Shown: positions 26,093 to 33,769, counted from the stretch's first letter. The stretch: DNA of 64,000 nucleotides from Paenibacillus mendelii (GCF_024498075.1 NZ_JANHOF010000015.1:94843-158842); one strand, 5' to 3'. The notes: generated by a model from the sequence alone, not told the origin. Numbers and translations: made by a program.

Positions 26093-26749
26093 CTATGGTT
26101 TTATTTCCCTTTGATAAAAGTCATATAATTGATTAATAGAAGAACTTGATAAGATAGGAATGGCTCGTTCAATTTTCTCGCGTTCCCAATCGAACCAACG
26201 CATTTCCTTTAATTTTTCGATTTCTATGTCTGAAAAGCGTTTCTTTATTTCTTTAGCAGGGTTGCCGCCTACTATCGTATATGGTGGGACATCTTTTACA
26301 ACAACCGATCCAGCCGCAACAATGGCACCTTCACCTATTGTTACACCAGGCATAATCATTGCATTCATGCCAATCCAGGCATCACTTTCGATGATTGTAT
26401 CCCCTTTTGGTTCGTAAGAAGTTTCAATCTGCTCCACAAACGGATATACGGTAATCCATTCAGAATGATGATTGTGATTTCCACCCATTAATATAATTAC
26501 ACCACTTGCGATGCATACGTAATTTCCTATTAACAATTTATCTAAATGCCAACCATGGTCTTCGATGGGGTTAAATAACTTTCTTGATTTATCATCTCCC
26601 CAAAGGTATCTAACGCACCCATCTTCAAAATCATGATTATCGTAATAACCAGAGTAATAGGAGTATTCCCCTACTTCAATCATTGGGTTGGTGACAATAT
26701 CCTTTAGATACTTAATTTCAGACCAGTGGTTAAACCGATGTTGTTTCAT
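26093..26749 (-). CDS. CatB-like xenobiotic (chloramphenicol) acetyltransferase
   Basis: Acetyl-CoA-dependent antibiotic acetyltransferase of the left-handed beta-helix (hexapeptide) XAT family, 218 residues. The N-terminal part (NPMIEVGEYSYYSGYY), the catalytic-His region (MGGNHNHHSEWITVYPF), the hexapeptide coils (DAWIGMNAMIMPGVTIGEGA) and IVGGNPAKEIKKRFS follow type B chloramphenicol acetyltransferases closely; Vat streptogramin acetyltransferases are the alternative. It should work as a trimer in the cytoplasm. GAGGG lies 6 nt before the ATG and just after a stem that overlaps a leader ORF, a classic translational attenuator layout. Expression is therefore probably induced by a ribosome-targeting drug. 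Confidence 0.88.
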   Translation of the reverse strand: MKQHRFNHWSEIKYLKDIVTNPMIEVGEYSYYSGYYDNHDFEDGCVRYLWGDDKSRKLFNPIEDHGWHLDKLLIGNYVCIASGVIILMGGNHNHHSEWITVYPFVEQIETSYEPKGDTIIESDAWIGMNAMIMPGVTIGEGAIVAAGSVVVKDVPPYTIVGGNPAKEIKKRFSDIEIEKLKEMRWFDWEREKIERAIPILSSSSINQLYDFYQREIKP

Positions 26750-26760
26750 TCTTTTCCCTC

Positions 26761-26798
26761 GCTTCTAAGTCATATAAAACATTTTTCTACTTAGAAGC
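26761..26798 (-). promoter_or_regulatory. Translational attenuator stem of CatB-like gene
   Basis: GCTTCTAAGT (26761-26770) and ACTTAGAAGC (26789-26798) are perfectly complementary over 10 bp with an 18-nt loop. In the mRNA the 5' arm contains the last codons and stop of the leader peptide, and the 3' arm ends directly against the GAGGG ribosome-binding site of the resistance gene. A ribosome stalled on the leader would open the stem. Confidence 0.7.
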
Positions 26799-26844
26799 TT
26801 AATGCAGTAGCAACATTCTTAAACCGTTTCAAACGACGAACCAT
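26791..26844 (-). CDS. 17-residue leader peptide of CatB-like gene
   Basis: The minus-strand ATG at 26844 has AAAGGA 8 nt upstream and reads MVRRLKRFKNVATALSF, then TAA at 26791-26793. Its final three codons form the 5' arm of the attenuator stem. This is the arrangement known from cat and erm leaders, in which drug-induced ribosome stalling exposes the downstream ribosome-binding site. Confidence 0.65.
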   Translation of the reverse strand: MVRRLKRFKNVATALSF

Positions 26845-26876
26845 CGTCCTCATCCTTTTCTTTATTTGATGGGGAC

Positions 26877-26906
26877 ATTGTAACAAACGAATTATTTATT
26901 CGTCAA
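26877..26906 (-). promoter_or_regulatory. Promoter of CatB-like leader and gene
   Basis: TTGACG (26901-26906) and TACAAT (26877-26882) on the minus strand are separated by 18 bp, about 30 bp upstream of the leader ATG. Both hexamers match consensus at five of six positions. Confidence 0.7.
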
Positions 26907-26950
26907 ATTATCAGCTTCCGTCCTCATGAAGAATGGACGGCAATTTGCCG

Positions 26951-27022
26951 GGACAAGAACTTACATCGTTAAAACAAAAAGCCGCCTGTTTGGCGACTTC
27001 TTATGCTTGTAAGTTCTTGTCC
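26951..27022 (-). terminator. GNAT-gene terminator nested in 15-bp inverted repeat
   Basis: The inner stem GCCGCC/GGCGAC (26981-26986, 26992-26997; paired with one G-U in the minus-strand RNA) followed by TTTTTG is a good terminator for the gene ending at 27126. It is enclosed by perfect 15-bp arms GGACAAGAACTTACA (26951-26965) and their complement (27008-27022). The outer repeat could be a small mobile or structural element. Confidence 0.65.
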
Positions 27023-27125
27023 TCCTATAACCATACACAGCAGTCTCATGGCGTAGTTTATTGCGCGATCTTTTCCCGTTAACTTATCTGCTTATTGCTG
27101 CTTGGTACGAGGATATTCATAAATA

Positions 27126-27524
27126 TTAAACTTGTTGTCTTTTCATTCCAACTGCAAAAACTTCAAAATTCATACTTTCATAGTAAGGAACTAACTCTTT
27201 TTCACAAAAAAATTGTATGTGCAAGTTGTCTTTTTTGCAATACTCCACTAGTAAACGTGTAATTGCAGATCCAATCCCTTTATTTCTATAATCGGAGTGA
27301 ACTCCTAAACCGCACAAGTAAGCATTAATGATCCCATCAGAAACTATTCTTCCCGTACCAATTAAGCGACTTCCATGATACGCATAGATAACGTACCAGC
27401 TTTGCCTCATGGCGGTTAGTAGCTGGTCTTTATTTAGTTGTAAAAATTCATTCCAATGAAGATTCTCATACAGCTCATATATACTTTCTTCAGTTGGTAG
27501 TTCTGTAGCATATCTTATTTCCAT
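27126..27524 (-). CDS. GNAT-family N-acetyltransferase
   Basis: Small acetyltransferase of 132 residues, complete for its type. The acetyl-CoA binding motif A is GLGVHSDYRNKGIGSAITRLL, followed by the C-terminal PYYESMNFEV typical of the family. AAGGAG stands 8 nt before the ATG. It lies in the A+T-rich resistance region, but no substrate is indicated. Confidence 0.8.
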   Translation of the reverse strand: MEIRYATELPTEESIYELYENLHWNEFLQLNKDQLLTAMRQSWYVIYAYHGSRLIGTGRIVSDGIINAYLCGLGVHSDYRNKGIGSAITRLLVEYCKKDNLHIQFFCEKELVPYYESMNFEVFAVGMKRQQV

Positions 27525-27684
27525 TGGATTGGGCTCCTTAATTCTTTTAAATGACTTAACACGTTCAAACCAACACCTTCGCCGCGTGGTTATTGATTAA
27601 CCCAGTTTGGAATGTGATGTCCAAAGTACCCTTTGTTCAAAACCAATTGTCTTTACTGATTCAGGTAGTATATCTGTACATAAC

Positions 27685-28476
27685 TCAATGTTTACTATCT
27701 TGGCTTTGTTCATAAGCAATGATTAACTGTTCAACCGGAAGCCCATTAATAATTAGCCCAGAGATTAAACAATCTTCGATGCAAACTCCCGATAAATTGC
27801 TTCTCGTTATTACGCTGTCATGAAAATCAACATTCTCTATATGTATGGGGTCATAATTCTCAGGTTGCAGCAACCAGCTGTCTCTTAACGTGGAACCTGT
27901 GATTCGCACCCCTGACAGATTACAGTTTTTTATTTCAACATTGGCGAGATCACATCTATCAATTGTGCTTCTTTTGAAATCATTCTCAGCGAATCGAATC
28001 GGCTTCGTGTGTCCACCCAGATCATGAATGAAAGCGCCATTTATTTGGCTGAACCCGAGCGACAAACCGTCAAGATCAAGATGCCTTAAAGACAGATTCG
28101 TCATACCGCCATGATGAATTTGCACTCCGTTCAGCCGACTATCGAATATTTCCGCTCCGTCCATAACAACATCGCGTATAACGATACCCCTCAGATTGGA
28201 AGATTCGATCTTCGCGTCTGCAAAATCCACCCTGATCATCGTCTTTCTATCTAGCGACTCCGTGTCAGCTCCGCCGAAAAATAATGAATCAATCGTACAA
28301 TTGAACAAGATAGCTATTTTGGGTAGCAAGGAGATGTCTGGCGTAGCTAATCCGTTCTCCCATTTGGATACTGCTTGTCCGGTCACGCTCAAAAGATCCC
28401 CTAATTCCTGCTGGGTCATATTCCGTTCCGATCGAAGTGTCTTTATCCTATCATGAAACTTAATCTCATCCACCAT
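27685..28476 (-). CDS. XRE helix-turn-helix / pentapeptide-repeat protein
   Basis: Fusion of 263 residues. Residues about 5-65 are an XRE/Cro helix-turn-helix (TQQELGDLLSVTGQAVSKWE), followed by a short linker. From about 80 to the end there are irregular pentapeptide-like repeats (A/C/N-D/N-L-x-x: DFADAKIESSNLRGI, RCDLANVEIKNCNLSGV, SNLSGVCIEDCLISGL), expected to form a right-handed beta-helix. Pentapeptide proteins can protect gyrase (Qnr), but the fused DNA-binding domain points to regulation. I chose the ATG at 28476; the longer GTG start lacks a ribosome-binding site. The fusion recurs in Firmicutes, but its function is not established. Confidence 0.8.
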   Translation of the reverse strand: MVDEIKFHDRIKTLRSERNMTQQELGDLLSVTGQAVSKWENGLATPDISLLPKIAILFNCTIDSLFFGGADTESLDRKTMIRVDFADAKIESSNLRGIVIRDVVMDGAEIFDSRLNGVQIHHGGMTNLSLRHLDLDGLSLGFSQINGAFIHDLGGHTKPIRFAENDFKRSTIDRCDLANVEIKNCNLSGVRITGSTLRDSWLLQPENYDPIHIENVDFHDSVITRSNLSGVCIEDCLISGLIINGLPVEQLIIAYEQSQDSKH

Positions 28477-28618
28477 GGGTAGACCCACCGCCTTTAAGTT
28501 GTTGATTTCATCTTTACATAGGGTCACCTACAGATGCAATGTAAACAAAGTTGAGTGGTATACAACCATTAGTTGTATGATAATCCAGACCATTTCGATT
28601 GTGTAGTGAGTCACTAAA

Positions 28619-28671
28619 CGGCTTTTTGTTTTAGCGGAAGCATGAAAAAGCCGATCCGCCGCCGCGGATCG
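28619..28671. repeat. Tandem hairpins, possible intergenic repeat
   Basis: CGGCTTTTT (28619-28627) pairs with AAAAAGCCG (28645-28653), directly followed by CGATCCGC/GCGGATCG (28652-28671). The open frame running through them has no ribosome-binding site and looks like translated non-coding DNA. Confidence 0.4.
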
Positions 28672-28746
28672 ACATTTCACTGATTTAGGGATCCTAATAC
28701 TAAAAACCCAATGTTGAACTAAACGCTCATAAAGTGTCACTCTAGA

Positions 28747-28765
28747 AGAACGATCAGCTCGTTCT
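28747..28765 (-). terminator. Weak hairpin after lsa-like gene
   Basis: AGAACGA / TCGTTCT with a 5-nt loop, 27 bp after the ABC-F stop. No strong T-tract follows, so termination is uncertain. Confidence 0.35.
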
Positions 28766-28791
28766 CTATCAACAAAATTGGTTATAATATA

Positions 28792-30270
28792 TTAAAGCTC
28801 AATGACCTTCGTCGCAATATTTTTACAAAATTCACTGTCATGTTCGACAAAAAGAATCGTGGGAGAATAATCCAGCAGGAGCTCTTCAATTTGCATACGT
28901 GAAATAACATCGATAAAATTAAGTGGTTCATCCCAAATATGCAAATGAACTTCCTCACAAAGACTTTTAGCAAGCAATACTTTTTTCTTCTGACCTCCGC
29001 TAAAAGCTGAAATATCTTTCTCAAATTGAAGTCTGGAGAAATCAAGCTTTCTTAGTATGGATTTAAACAGACTCTCTTCAATCCCGTTGCTTGCAGCATA
29101 ATCAGATAAATTACCCTGGAGATCGGAAGTATCCTGTGACACGTAGGATATTTTCAATTGACTATCCTTTCTAATATGGCCTGTGTATTTTAAATCTACA
29201 CCATAAATCAGTTTAAGAATACTTGATTTTCCCGATCCATTTTTACCGGAAAGCGCAATTCTCTCACCTTTCTCAATAGAGAAACTTATATTTGCACAAA
29301 CTGTCTTATCTCCGTAAAAAATCGAGACATCGTCAAGTTCAGCCAGTTGATTTTTGTGAAATGTCAGTTGTGAAATCTTTAGGCTCTCTGAGTTCTCGAT
29401 GTTCTTAAGGAGTTTAGACTTTTCATCGATCGCAGATTGCTGTCTTTGCTCAATGTTCTTTGATCGCTTCATCATTTTAGCAGCCTTGTGGCCAATGTAT
29501 CCTTTATCTACTTTAGAACCGGAATTTCTTGTCCCGTTTTTGGATTTTTCCACTTCGTGTGACCAGTTACCTGTTCGTTTAGCAGATTCGGATAAACGCT
29601 TGATATCTTTCCTTAGTTTTTCGTCACTTGCAAGCTCAAATTGATCTTGCCTCTTTTTATTTTCCCACCAAGCAGAAAAATTACCTTTTTGAATTTCGAT
29701 GTTGGTCTTATTGATTGAAAGGATGTGGTCTACGCAATTATCAAGGAATGATCTATCGTGAGATACCAATATAAATCCATTTTTAGTACTAAGATAATCG
29801 CTGACAAGTTTTCTTGCATGAATGTCTAGATGATTTGTAGGTTCATCAATCAACAGAAAGCTATTTTCCTTAATGAATAATGTTGCCAACAATACTTTCG
29901 TCTGTTCTCCGTTTGACAATGAATCAAAAGGCCGATACAGGACATCTTCAGAAACTTTTAACAAGGTAAGCTCACGCATCAATTTCCATTGGAGATAGTC
30001 CGGATAAATATCTTCAATTACATCAAGGGTCATATATTCCTTGTTTTCGACATGGAATGGAAAATAGTCAAAGGTAACATTGGCGGAAATATTGCCGCTG
30101 TATTCATATTTGCCTAGCAGCAAGTTGAGGAATGTTGTCTTCCCTCTACCGTTCCTTCCCGTAAACCCTAATTTCCAATCGGTATCTAGTTGAAAACTTA
30201 CATTTTCAAATATGTTATCATAGCTGCCTTCATAGGCAAAAGTTAAGTTCGAAACATTTATTAATGACAT
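28792..30270 (-). CDS. Lsa-type ABC-F ribosomal protection protein
   Basis: Antibiotic-resistance ATPase of 492 residues with two ABC domains and no membrane segments. Walker A motifs are GRNGRGKTT and GKNGSGKSS, signatures LSNGEQTK and FSGGQKKK, and Walker B LLIDEPTNHLD and LHIWDEPLNFID. The inter-domain linker is long and basic. Similarity runs along the whole length to Lsa(A)/Lsa(E)-like proteins: N-terminus NLTFAYEGSYDNIFENVSF, RELTLLKVSEDVLYRPFDSLS, and linker KGYIGHKAAKMMKRSKNIEQ. Such proteins free ribosomes from lincosamides, streptogramin A and pleuromutilins. The start has GAGGA about 10 nt upstream. It lies 73 bp after the cfr-like gene and shares its leader. Confidence 0.9.
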   Translation of the reverse strand: MSLINVSNLTFAYEGSYDNIFENVSFQLDTDWKLGFTGRNGRGKTTFLNLLLGKYEYSGNISANVTFDYFPFHVENKEYMTLDVIEDIYPDYLQWKLMRELTLLKVSEDVLYRPFDSLSNGEQTKVLLATLFIKENSFLLIDEPTNHLDIHARKLVSDYLSTKNGFILVSHDRSFLDNCVDHILSINKTNIEIQKGNFSAWWENKKRQDQFELASDEKLRKDIKRLSESAKRTGNWSHEVEKSKNGTRNSGSKVDKGYIGHKAAKMMKRSKNIEQRQQSAIDEKSKLLKNIENSESLKISQLTFHKNQLAELDDVSIFYGDKTVCANISFSIEKGERIALSGKNGSGKSSILKLIYGVDLKYTGHIRKDSQLKISYVSQDTSDLQGNLSDYAASNGIEESLFKSILRKLDFSRLQFEKDISAFSGGQKKKVLLAKSLCEEVHLHIWDEPLNFIDVISRMQIEELLLDYSPTILFVEHDSEFCKNIATKVIEL

Positions 30271-30343
30271 TTTAGAATCATCCTCATATATGTTAATAGT
30301 TCTTTACGTTGAATCAGTCCGTCGTTATACATATTTGTAAGGT

Positions 30344-31375
30344 TTAATCTGATCCATATAGCTGACCACAGGCTGCATTAATATCTGAACCAAATTGGGT
30401 TCTGACCGTGACATTAATGCCTCTTGATTTTAATATCTGAAGGAACATGTTCACACTATTCTGATCAGATTCGCTAAAGCTCTGAGGTGTTGCGTCGGTC
30501 GTGTTATAAGGTATCAGGTTAACGTGATAGAGATGCTCCCACAATCCCCTTCCCCTCAGTAGCTCTGCAACAGCCTCCGCATGTTTTATTGAATCATTTA
30601 TTCCTCTAAGAAGAATATATGCGATGTATACCTTTCTCCCGGTATGCTGTATATGACTGTCCAACACGCTCATCACTTTATCCAGCGGGAAACGATCATT
30701 AATGGGCATCAGCTCACTTCTCTGATCGTCGAATGGCGAATGTAGAGAAAAGGTTAGGTTCACTTGCGGATAATCCTTCATAAGCTTATAGATACCCGGT
30801 AGTATACCAATTGTAGAAACCGTAATTCTTCGGTGGCCTAAACCAAAGAGCTGCGGATCAGTCAGTATCTTCAGTGCGTCAAATATATAAGGGTTTGCGA
30901 GAGCCTCACCCATTCCCATAAAAGAAACACTGTCCAAAGGATGATTGTTCAAGTAAAAATAAAGCAATTGATCGGTTATTTCATCGGGTGTAAGATTTCT
31001 TTTCAGGCCGATTGTTCCAGTAGCACAAAAACGACAACCAAACCCACATCCACATTGGGAGGATATGCAATAAGACTCCCACCCGCGTTTATAACTTAAC
31101 CTTACTGCCTCTACACGCTCATCACCAGCTATTGCAAACAGAATTTTGCTGACCTGATTCGATTTTTTTTCTAATACCGGTGTGAGGTTAATTACATTAT
31201 TTCCAATTTCCTTAATTAATTCATTACGTAATAATTTAGGCACAACGGTCATCTCTTCAAAATTGCTGATTTTTTGTTTGAATATAGCGTCAGTAATTTG
31301 AAGATATCTGTAATTAGGCTGTTTAAGGCTCGATACTATTTGACAAATCATTTCATATTTTGATTTTGGTATCAT
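30344..31375 (-). CDS. cfr: Cfr-like 23S rRNA A2503-C8 methyltransferase
   Basis: Radical-SAM methyltransferase of 343 residues, modifying A2503 of 23S rRNA and so blocking phenicols, lincosamides, oxazolidinones, pleuromutilins and streptogramin A. The cluster cysteines are C110, C114 and C117 (CGFGCRFC). The methyl-carrying and resolving cysteines are C336 (ACGQLYG) and C103 (SYCISSQ), matching Cfr C338 and C105. The stretches LPKLLR-like VPKLLRNELI, FMGMGEALANPYIFDAL, YPQVNLTFSLHSPFDDQRSE and GRKVYIAYILLRGINDS follow Cfr rather than housekeeping RlmN. The ATG at 31375 has GGGAG 7 nt upstream. A 40-codon leader ORF and two terminators precede it. Bacillales are known to carry functional chromosomal Cfr homologues. 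Confidence 0.88.
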   Translation of the reverse strand: MIPKSKYEMICQIVSSLKQPNYRYLQITDAIFKQKISNFEEMTVVPKLLRNELIKEIGNNVINLTPVLEKKSNQVSKILFAIAGDERVEAVRLSYKRGWESYCISSQCGCGFGCRFCATGTIGLKRNLTPDEITDQLLYFYLNNHPLDSVSFMGMGEALANPYIFDALKILTDPQLFGLGHRRITVSTIGILPGIYKLMKDYPQVNLTFSLHSPFDDQRSELMPINDRFPLDKVMSVLDSHIQHTGRKVYIAYILLRGINDSIKHAEAVAELLRGRGLWEHLYHVNLIPYNTTDATPQSFSESDQNSVNMFLQILKSRGINVTVRTQFGSDINAACGQLYGSD

Positions 31376-31400
31376 GACTATCTCCCTTAGAACGGAGAAA

Positions 31401-31440
31401 AACGCAAACAAGCACCAGTTAACCGGTGCTTGTTTGCGTT
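31401..31440 (-). terminator. Second (proximal) terminator in cfr-like leader
   Basis: Perfect 16-bp stem AACGCAAACAAGCACC and its complement, 8-nt loop, followed on the minus strand by GTTTTTC. It ends 25 nt before the methyltransferase ATG and lies downstream of the first terminator and the leader ORF, so it must be bypassed for expression. Confidence 0.8.
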
Positions 31441-31461
31441 CACATTAACCAAACTATACAT

Positions 31462-31496
31462 AAAAAAACTAAGCGATTGTAAAAGTCATCGCTAAG
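31462..31496 (-). terminator. First (distal) terminator overlapping leader stop
   Basis: CTTAGCGAT / ATCGCTTAG (one mismatch, 10-nt loop) followed by seven T on the minus strand. The 5' arm contains the leader ORF stop codon, so a ribosome there would block the stem. Confidence 0.75.
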
Positions 31497-31614
31497 CGTA
31501 TCTATACATAGAAGGATAAAGTTCCGGTATCTGATTTGTTATTTGGTGAACCATGTCAATGATCAATCTTGTCGACAGGTTCACATGAACATCTACAACC
31601 TCAGATATATCCAT
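31492..31614 (-). CDS. 40-residue leader peptide of cfr-like/lsa-like operon
   Basis: The ATG at 31614 has an optimal AAGGAGG about 9 nt upstream. The peptide begins MDISEVVDVHVNLSTRL and ends IPELYPSMYRYA before TAG at 31492-31494. An 11-bp interrupted stem lies inside the frame (31546-31584), and two terminators separate it from the resistance genes. This is the layout of ribosome-mediated attenuation. An independent small gene is the alternative; the overlap of its stop codon with the terminator arm argues for a leader. Confidence 0.65.
   Translation of the reverse strand: MDISEVVDVHVNLSTRLIIDMVHQITNQIPELYPSMYRYA
31546..31584 (-). promoter_or_regulatory. Stem within the leader ORF
   Basis: GTGAACC-a-TGTC pairs with GACA-GGTTCAC (11 bp with one bulge, loop about 16 nt). 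It may be an alternative or pausing structure of the attenuator. Confidence 0.5.
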
Positions 31615-31674
31615 CGCTTTATCCCTCCTTTTAATAATCTATAGAATTAATATTAAGAAACTTAACATGAAATC

Positions 31675-31833
31675 CTGCAACAGGTCAAGTCGTTCTACAC
31701 GATCAAGGCCGTCTTAGTCTTTGAAGTGTTACTGTCCCTTGTTCGGAGAACCTATGATTGGCGACTACTCAGGCTGTTGTTTCTATTAGTCATTCTCGCC
31801 TACTTGTATTTCTTTTTGAGGCGTGTCATTTAA
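31675..31833 (+). pseudogene. Truncated membrane protein remnant
   Basis: A plus-strand frame without start codon or ribosome-binding site reads QVKSFYTIKAVLVFEVLLSL, then RRTYDWRLLRLLFLLVILAY and LYFFLRRVI before TAA. The hydrophobic pattern is that of the end of a membrane protein. It directly abuts the cfr-like leader promoter region and may mark the edge of inserted DNA. From 31834 to 32102 I see only the hairpin listed next. Confidence 0.5.
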
Positions 31834-31906
31834 TCTTATCGTCAATAACTGTATCCGAATCTAACTCCACTGCGGCTTGCCTTGGTTTAAAAACTTGATT
31901 TCAACT

Positions 31907-31945
31907 GTTACAGCCCACCCTTGATGACAAGGTGTGGGCTGTAAC
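31907..31945. terminator. Long hairpin, possible terminator
   Basis: GTTACAGCCCAC / GTGGGCTGTAAC pair over 12 bp, extended by CCTTG/CAAGG inside. No T-tract follows on either strand, so it may be a structural element instead. Confidence 0.4.
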
Positions 31946-32102
31946 GTAGCCGAAATGAAGTACAGTTTCAAGGCACACGCAGCGGTTATTGTCGATATCG
32001 AGCCTTCCGTTCTCCATGAAACTCGTCAGCTTATTCCATGAAGCTATGTAGAATCATAGAACAACCTATTTACGAATAATGGAGCAGGATTATAGTGATT
32101 TT

Positions 32103-32837
32103 TTACCACGCTATATTCTCCCATCCCTTCTGGCGTTCTTCCCGAAACCGTTGTACCCACTGTTCAGCGACATCGTCTGCCAGTCGATCGAGTGACGGCG
32201 GGGATACATGAACATGGTCCGTTGGAATATTCAAGAAATCTAACACTCTCATAACCGTTCCTTCGTAATCTAATATAAAATCCTCGTAGACAATCGTCAG
32301 CGGCACGATACCCTCCTCCGAGAAAAATTGTTCCATAGCAGCCTCACGAATCGAGCACTCGATAAACAAATGAGAAATCGCTTCGAAATTATAATTATCG
32401 GCAATATCATGCTCTTGCGGCTTCTCCCCATAGGTTCTATGCCACTCACCGGAAACGATTGCGCGCCACCACGACACAGCCAAACGCACTTTGTTTCTCC
32501 GCGTCATCCAAATATGCTTGCTGCAATTCGGAAAAGCCGCGCGCCAAACCTCAGCCTGAGTCGCTGTTTCCGGCAGATCATATAGCTTCCGTAAAGCATG
32601 AATCCACTTTGCGCTCAGTGACGTCTTCACCCCGAATACCCCGTTTGAAGTTGTACCTGCTTCCCACATCTGTTCGATATCTTCTTTACGAACCGTCTCG
32701 ATTGATCCCCCAAATGCCCCATTCATCCACTCACAGGGATTCCCTGCAACCCCTGTGGAAGCTAACGCATGGTTTAATAATGTACTTCCCGTCCGTTGTG
32801 AATACCAGATCGTATAGCTTTGTTTAGGTTGTCTCAT
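32103..32837 (-). CDS. Stf0-family sulfotransferase
   Basis: Protein of 244 residues resembling the Stf0 trehalose 2-sulfotransferase family. The PAPS 5'-phosphosulfate loop is IWYSQRTGSTLLNHAL at the N-terminus; the 3'-phosphate-binding region is IWMTRRNKVRLAVSWWRA; and the C-terminal TIVYEDFILDYEGTVMRVLDFL is typical of the family. AAAGGAGG precedes the ATG at 32837; the longer frame lacks a ribosome-binding site. The acceptor is unknown; in this setting a surface glycan or sugar is likelier than trehalose glycolipids. Confidence 0.82.
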   Translation of the reverse strand: MRQPKQSYTIWYSQRTGSTLLNHALASTGVAGNPCEWMNGAFGGSIETVRKEDIEQMWEAGTTSNGVFGVKTSLSAKWIHALRKLYDLPETATQAEVWRAAFPNCSKHIWMTRRNKVRLAVSWWRAIVSGEWHRTYGEKPQEHDIADNYNFEAISHLFIECSIREAAMEQFFSEEGIVPLTIVYEDFILDYEGTVMRVLDFLNIPTDHVHVSPPSLDRLADDVAEQWVQRFREERQKGWENIAW

Positions 32838-32923
32838 AGTAATTCCTCCTTTGATGTCCTTCTGGTGTGTTTGATCATCGCGCATACTCCTTTCCATGTG
32901 AATAGATCAATGGGCAGCACAAC

Positions 32924-32961
32924 AAAAGCCACGAATGAACGAAGGTTCATCTGCGGCTTTT
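32924..32961. terminator. Bidirectional hairpin upstream of sulfotransferase
   Basis: AAAAGCC...ATGAAC / GTTCAT...GGCTTTT form a 17-bp stem with three mismatches and a 4-nt loop, with T/A runs on both sides. It would end transcription from the DUF3995 gene. The interval 32962-33346 holds no supported gene; a 14-bp palindrome AATTTCCGGAAATT lies at 33286-33299. Confidence 0.65.
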
Positions 32962-33346
32962 CATAAGAGGAGAACCGGATAAGTGAACACGCTCATTCTG
33001 TTCTCCTGCAACCCAATATTACACATTTATGTATGTAGTGTAATCATTTCCTAATAGACGATCAAGGTAAATTAAATTTATAAGTAACTTTACGCGACCA
33101 AATCCAGCTAAGAGAATTGAAACATGAATAAGAACCGAAAAACTTAGACTGAATTTGGCGCAAGGAAGACCGATTAGGAAAGGCGGTGCAGGGTGGCGCG
33201 GACGGAAAGCATTCGGTACATCGTCTACGGGGGCTGTTGGTTTCGGCATCCCCGCAACTAGCTGCAGTGGACTTTGTTATTGACGAATTTCCGGAAATTT
33301 GAAGGTCTCCCGCATGAAACGAATGCTCAGTTTCTCCAGTTGCCGA

Positions 33347-33769
33347 TTAAAACAATAATATTATGCATGTGATCCCGAAATAGACACAAAGCGGACTATA
33401 GAGCCAAGTATCATTTTTAGCGAATACAGTGTGTTTTACTTTCTTAAAAAATCCGACAAGATTAAAGTCACCTATTGCCCGAAGAATGAAAACAACTGCA
33501 CAACCTATACATCCTGCTCTTATTATGTTCGTTGTCTTTAAATAAGGTATAAATCCTCCTAGAACCATTAGAATGAAACAAACGAATAGAAGAAGAATCG
33601 CCACCAATAGCGTACCTGACTTACCAGGAACAAAGGCCGGTTTATTATCCCCCGCCTTCGAAGGGATGACAGCCGTGCTCCCCCAGCGGCCACCATACGC
33701 CCAATACACATGCAGGATACTAATCAGACCCAAGAGACTTAAGGATGATAACGTCATGATGATTTTCAT
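33347..33769 (-). CDS. DUF3995 family membrane protein
   Basis: Integral membrane protein of 140 residues with four predicted hydrophobic segments (about 4-24, 52-74, 82-100, 122-140). The WAYGGRWGSTAVIP motif after the first helix is characteristic of DUF3995. GGAGGTG stands 6 nt before the ATG. No function is established for the family. The 349-bp interval 33770-34118 shows nothing beyond the upstream sequence of the MFS gene. Confidence 0.8.
   Translation of the reverse strand: MKIIMTLSSLSLLGLISILHVYWAYGGRWGSTAVIPSKAGDNKPAFVPGKSGTLLVAILLLFVCFILMVLGGFIPYLKTTNIIRAGCIGCAVVFILRAIGDFNLVGFFKKVKHTVFAKNDTWLYSPLCVYFGITCIILLF

Noticed and set aside
27597..27713. Minus frame of 38 codons starting inside the pentapeptide gene end
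   Set aside because: It reads fairly well but has no ribosome-binding site and no recognisable similarity; may be a gene tail, not supported enough to list.
28528..28740. Minus frame of 70 codons
   Set aside because: It is a translation through two stacked hairpins with no ribosome-binding site; recorded as a possible repeat instead.
30271..30343. Possible 23-codon ORF between the cfr-like and lsa-like genes
   Set aside because: It overlaps the lsa-like start but lacks a ribosome-binding site, so coupling is not supported.
30344..31375. Housekeeping RlmN as identity of the radical-SAM gene
   Set aside because: The alignment of key segments and cysteines (C103, C336) follows Cfr, and the gene sits in a resistance operon under a leader.
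33019..33249. Minus frame of 76 codons with a proline-rich start
   Set aside because: No ribosome-binding site, biased composition and no family; looks like translated intergenic DNA.
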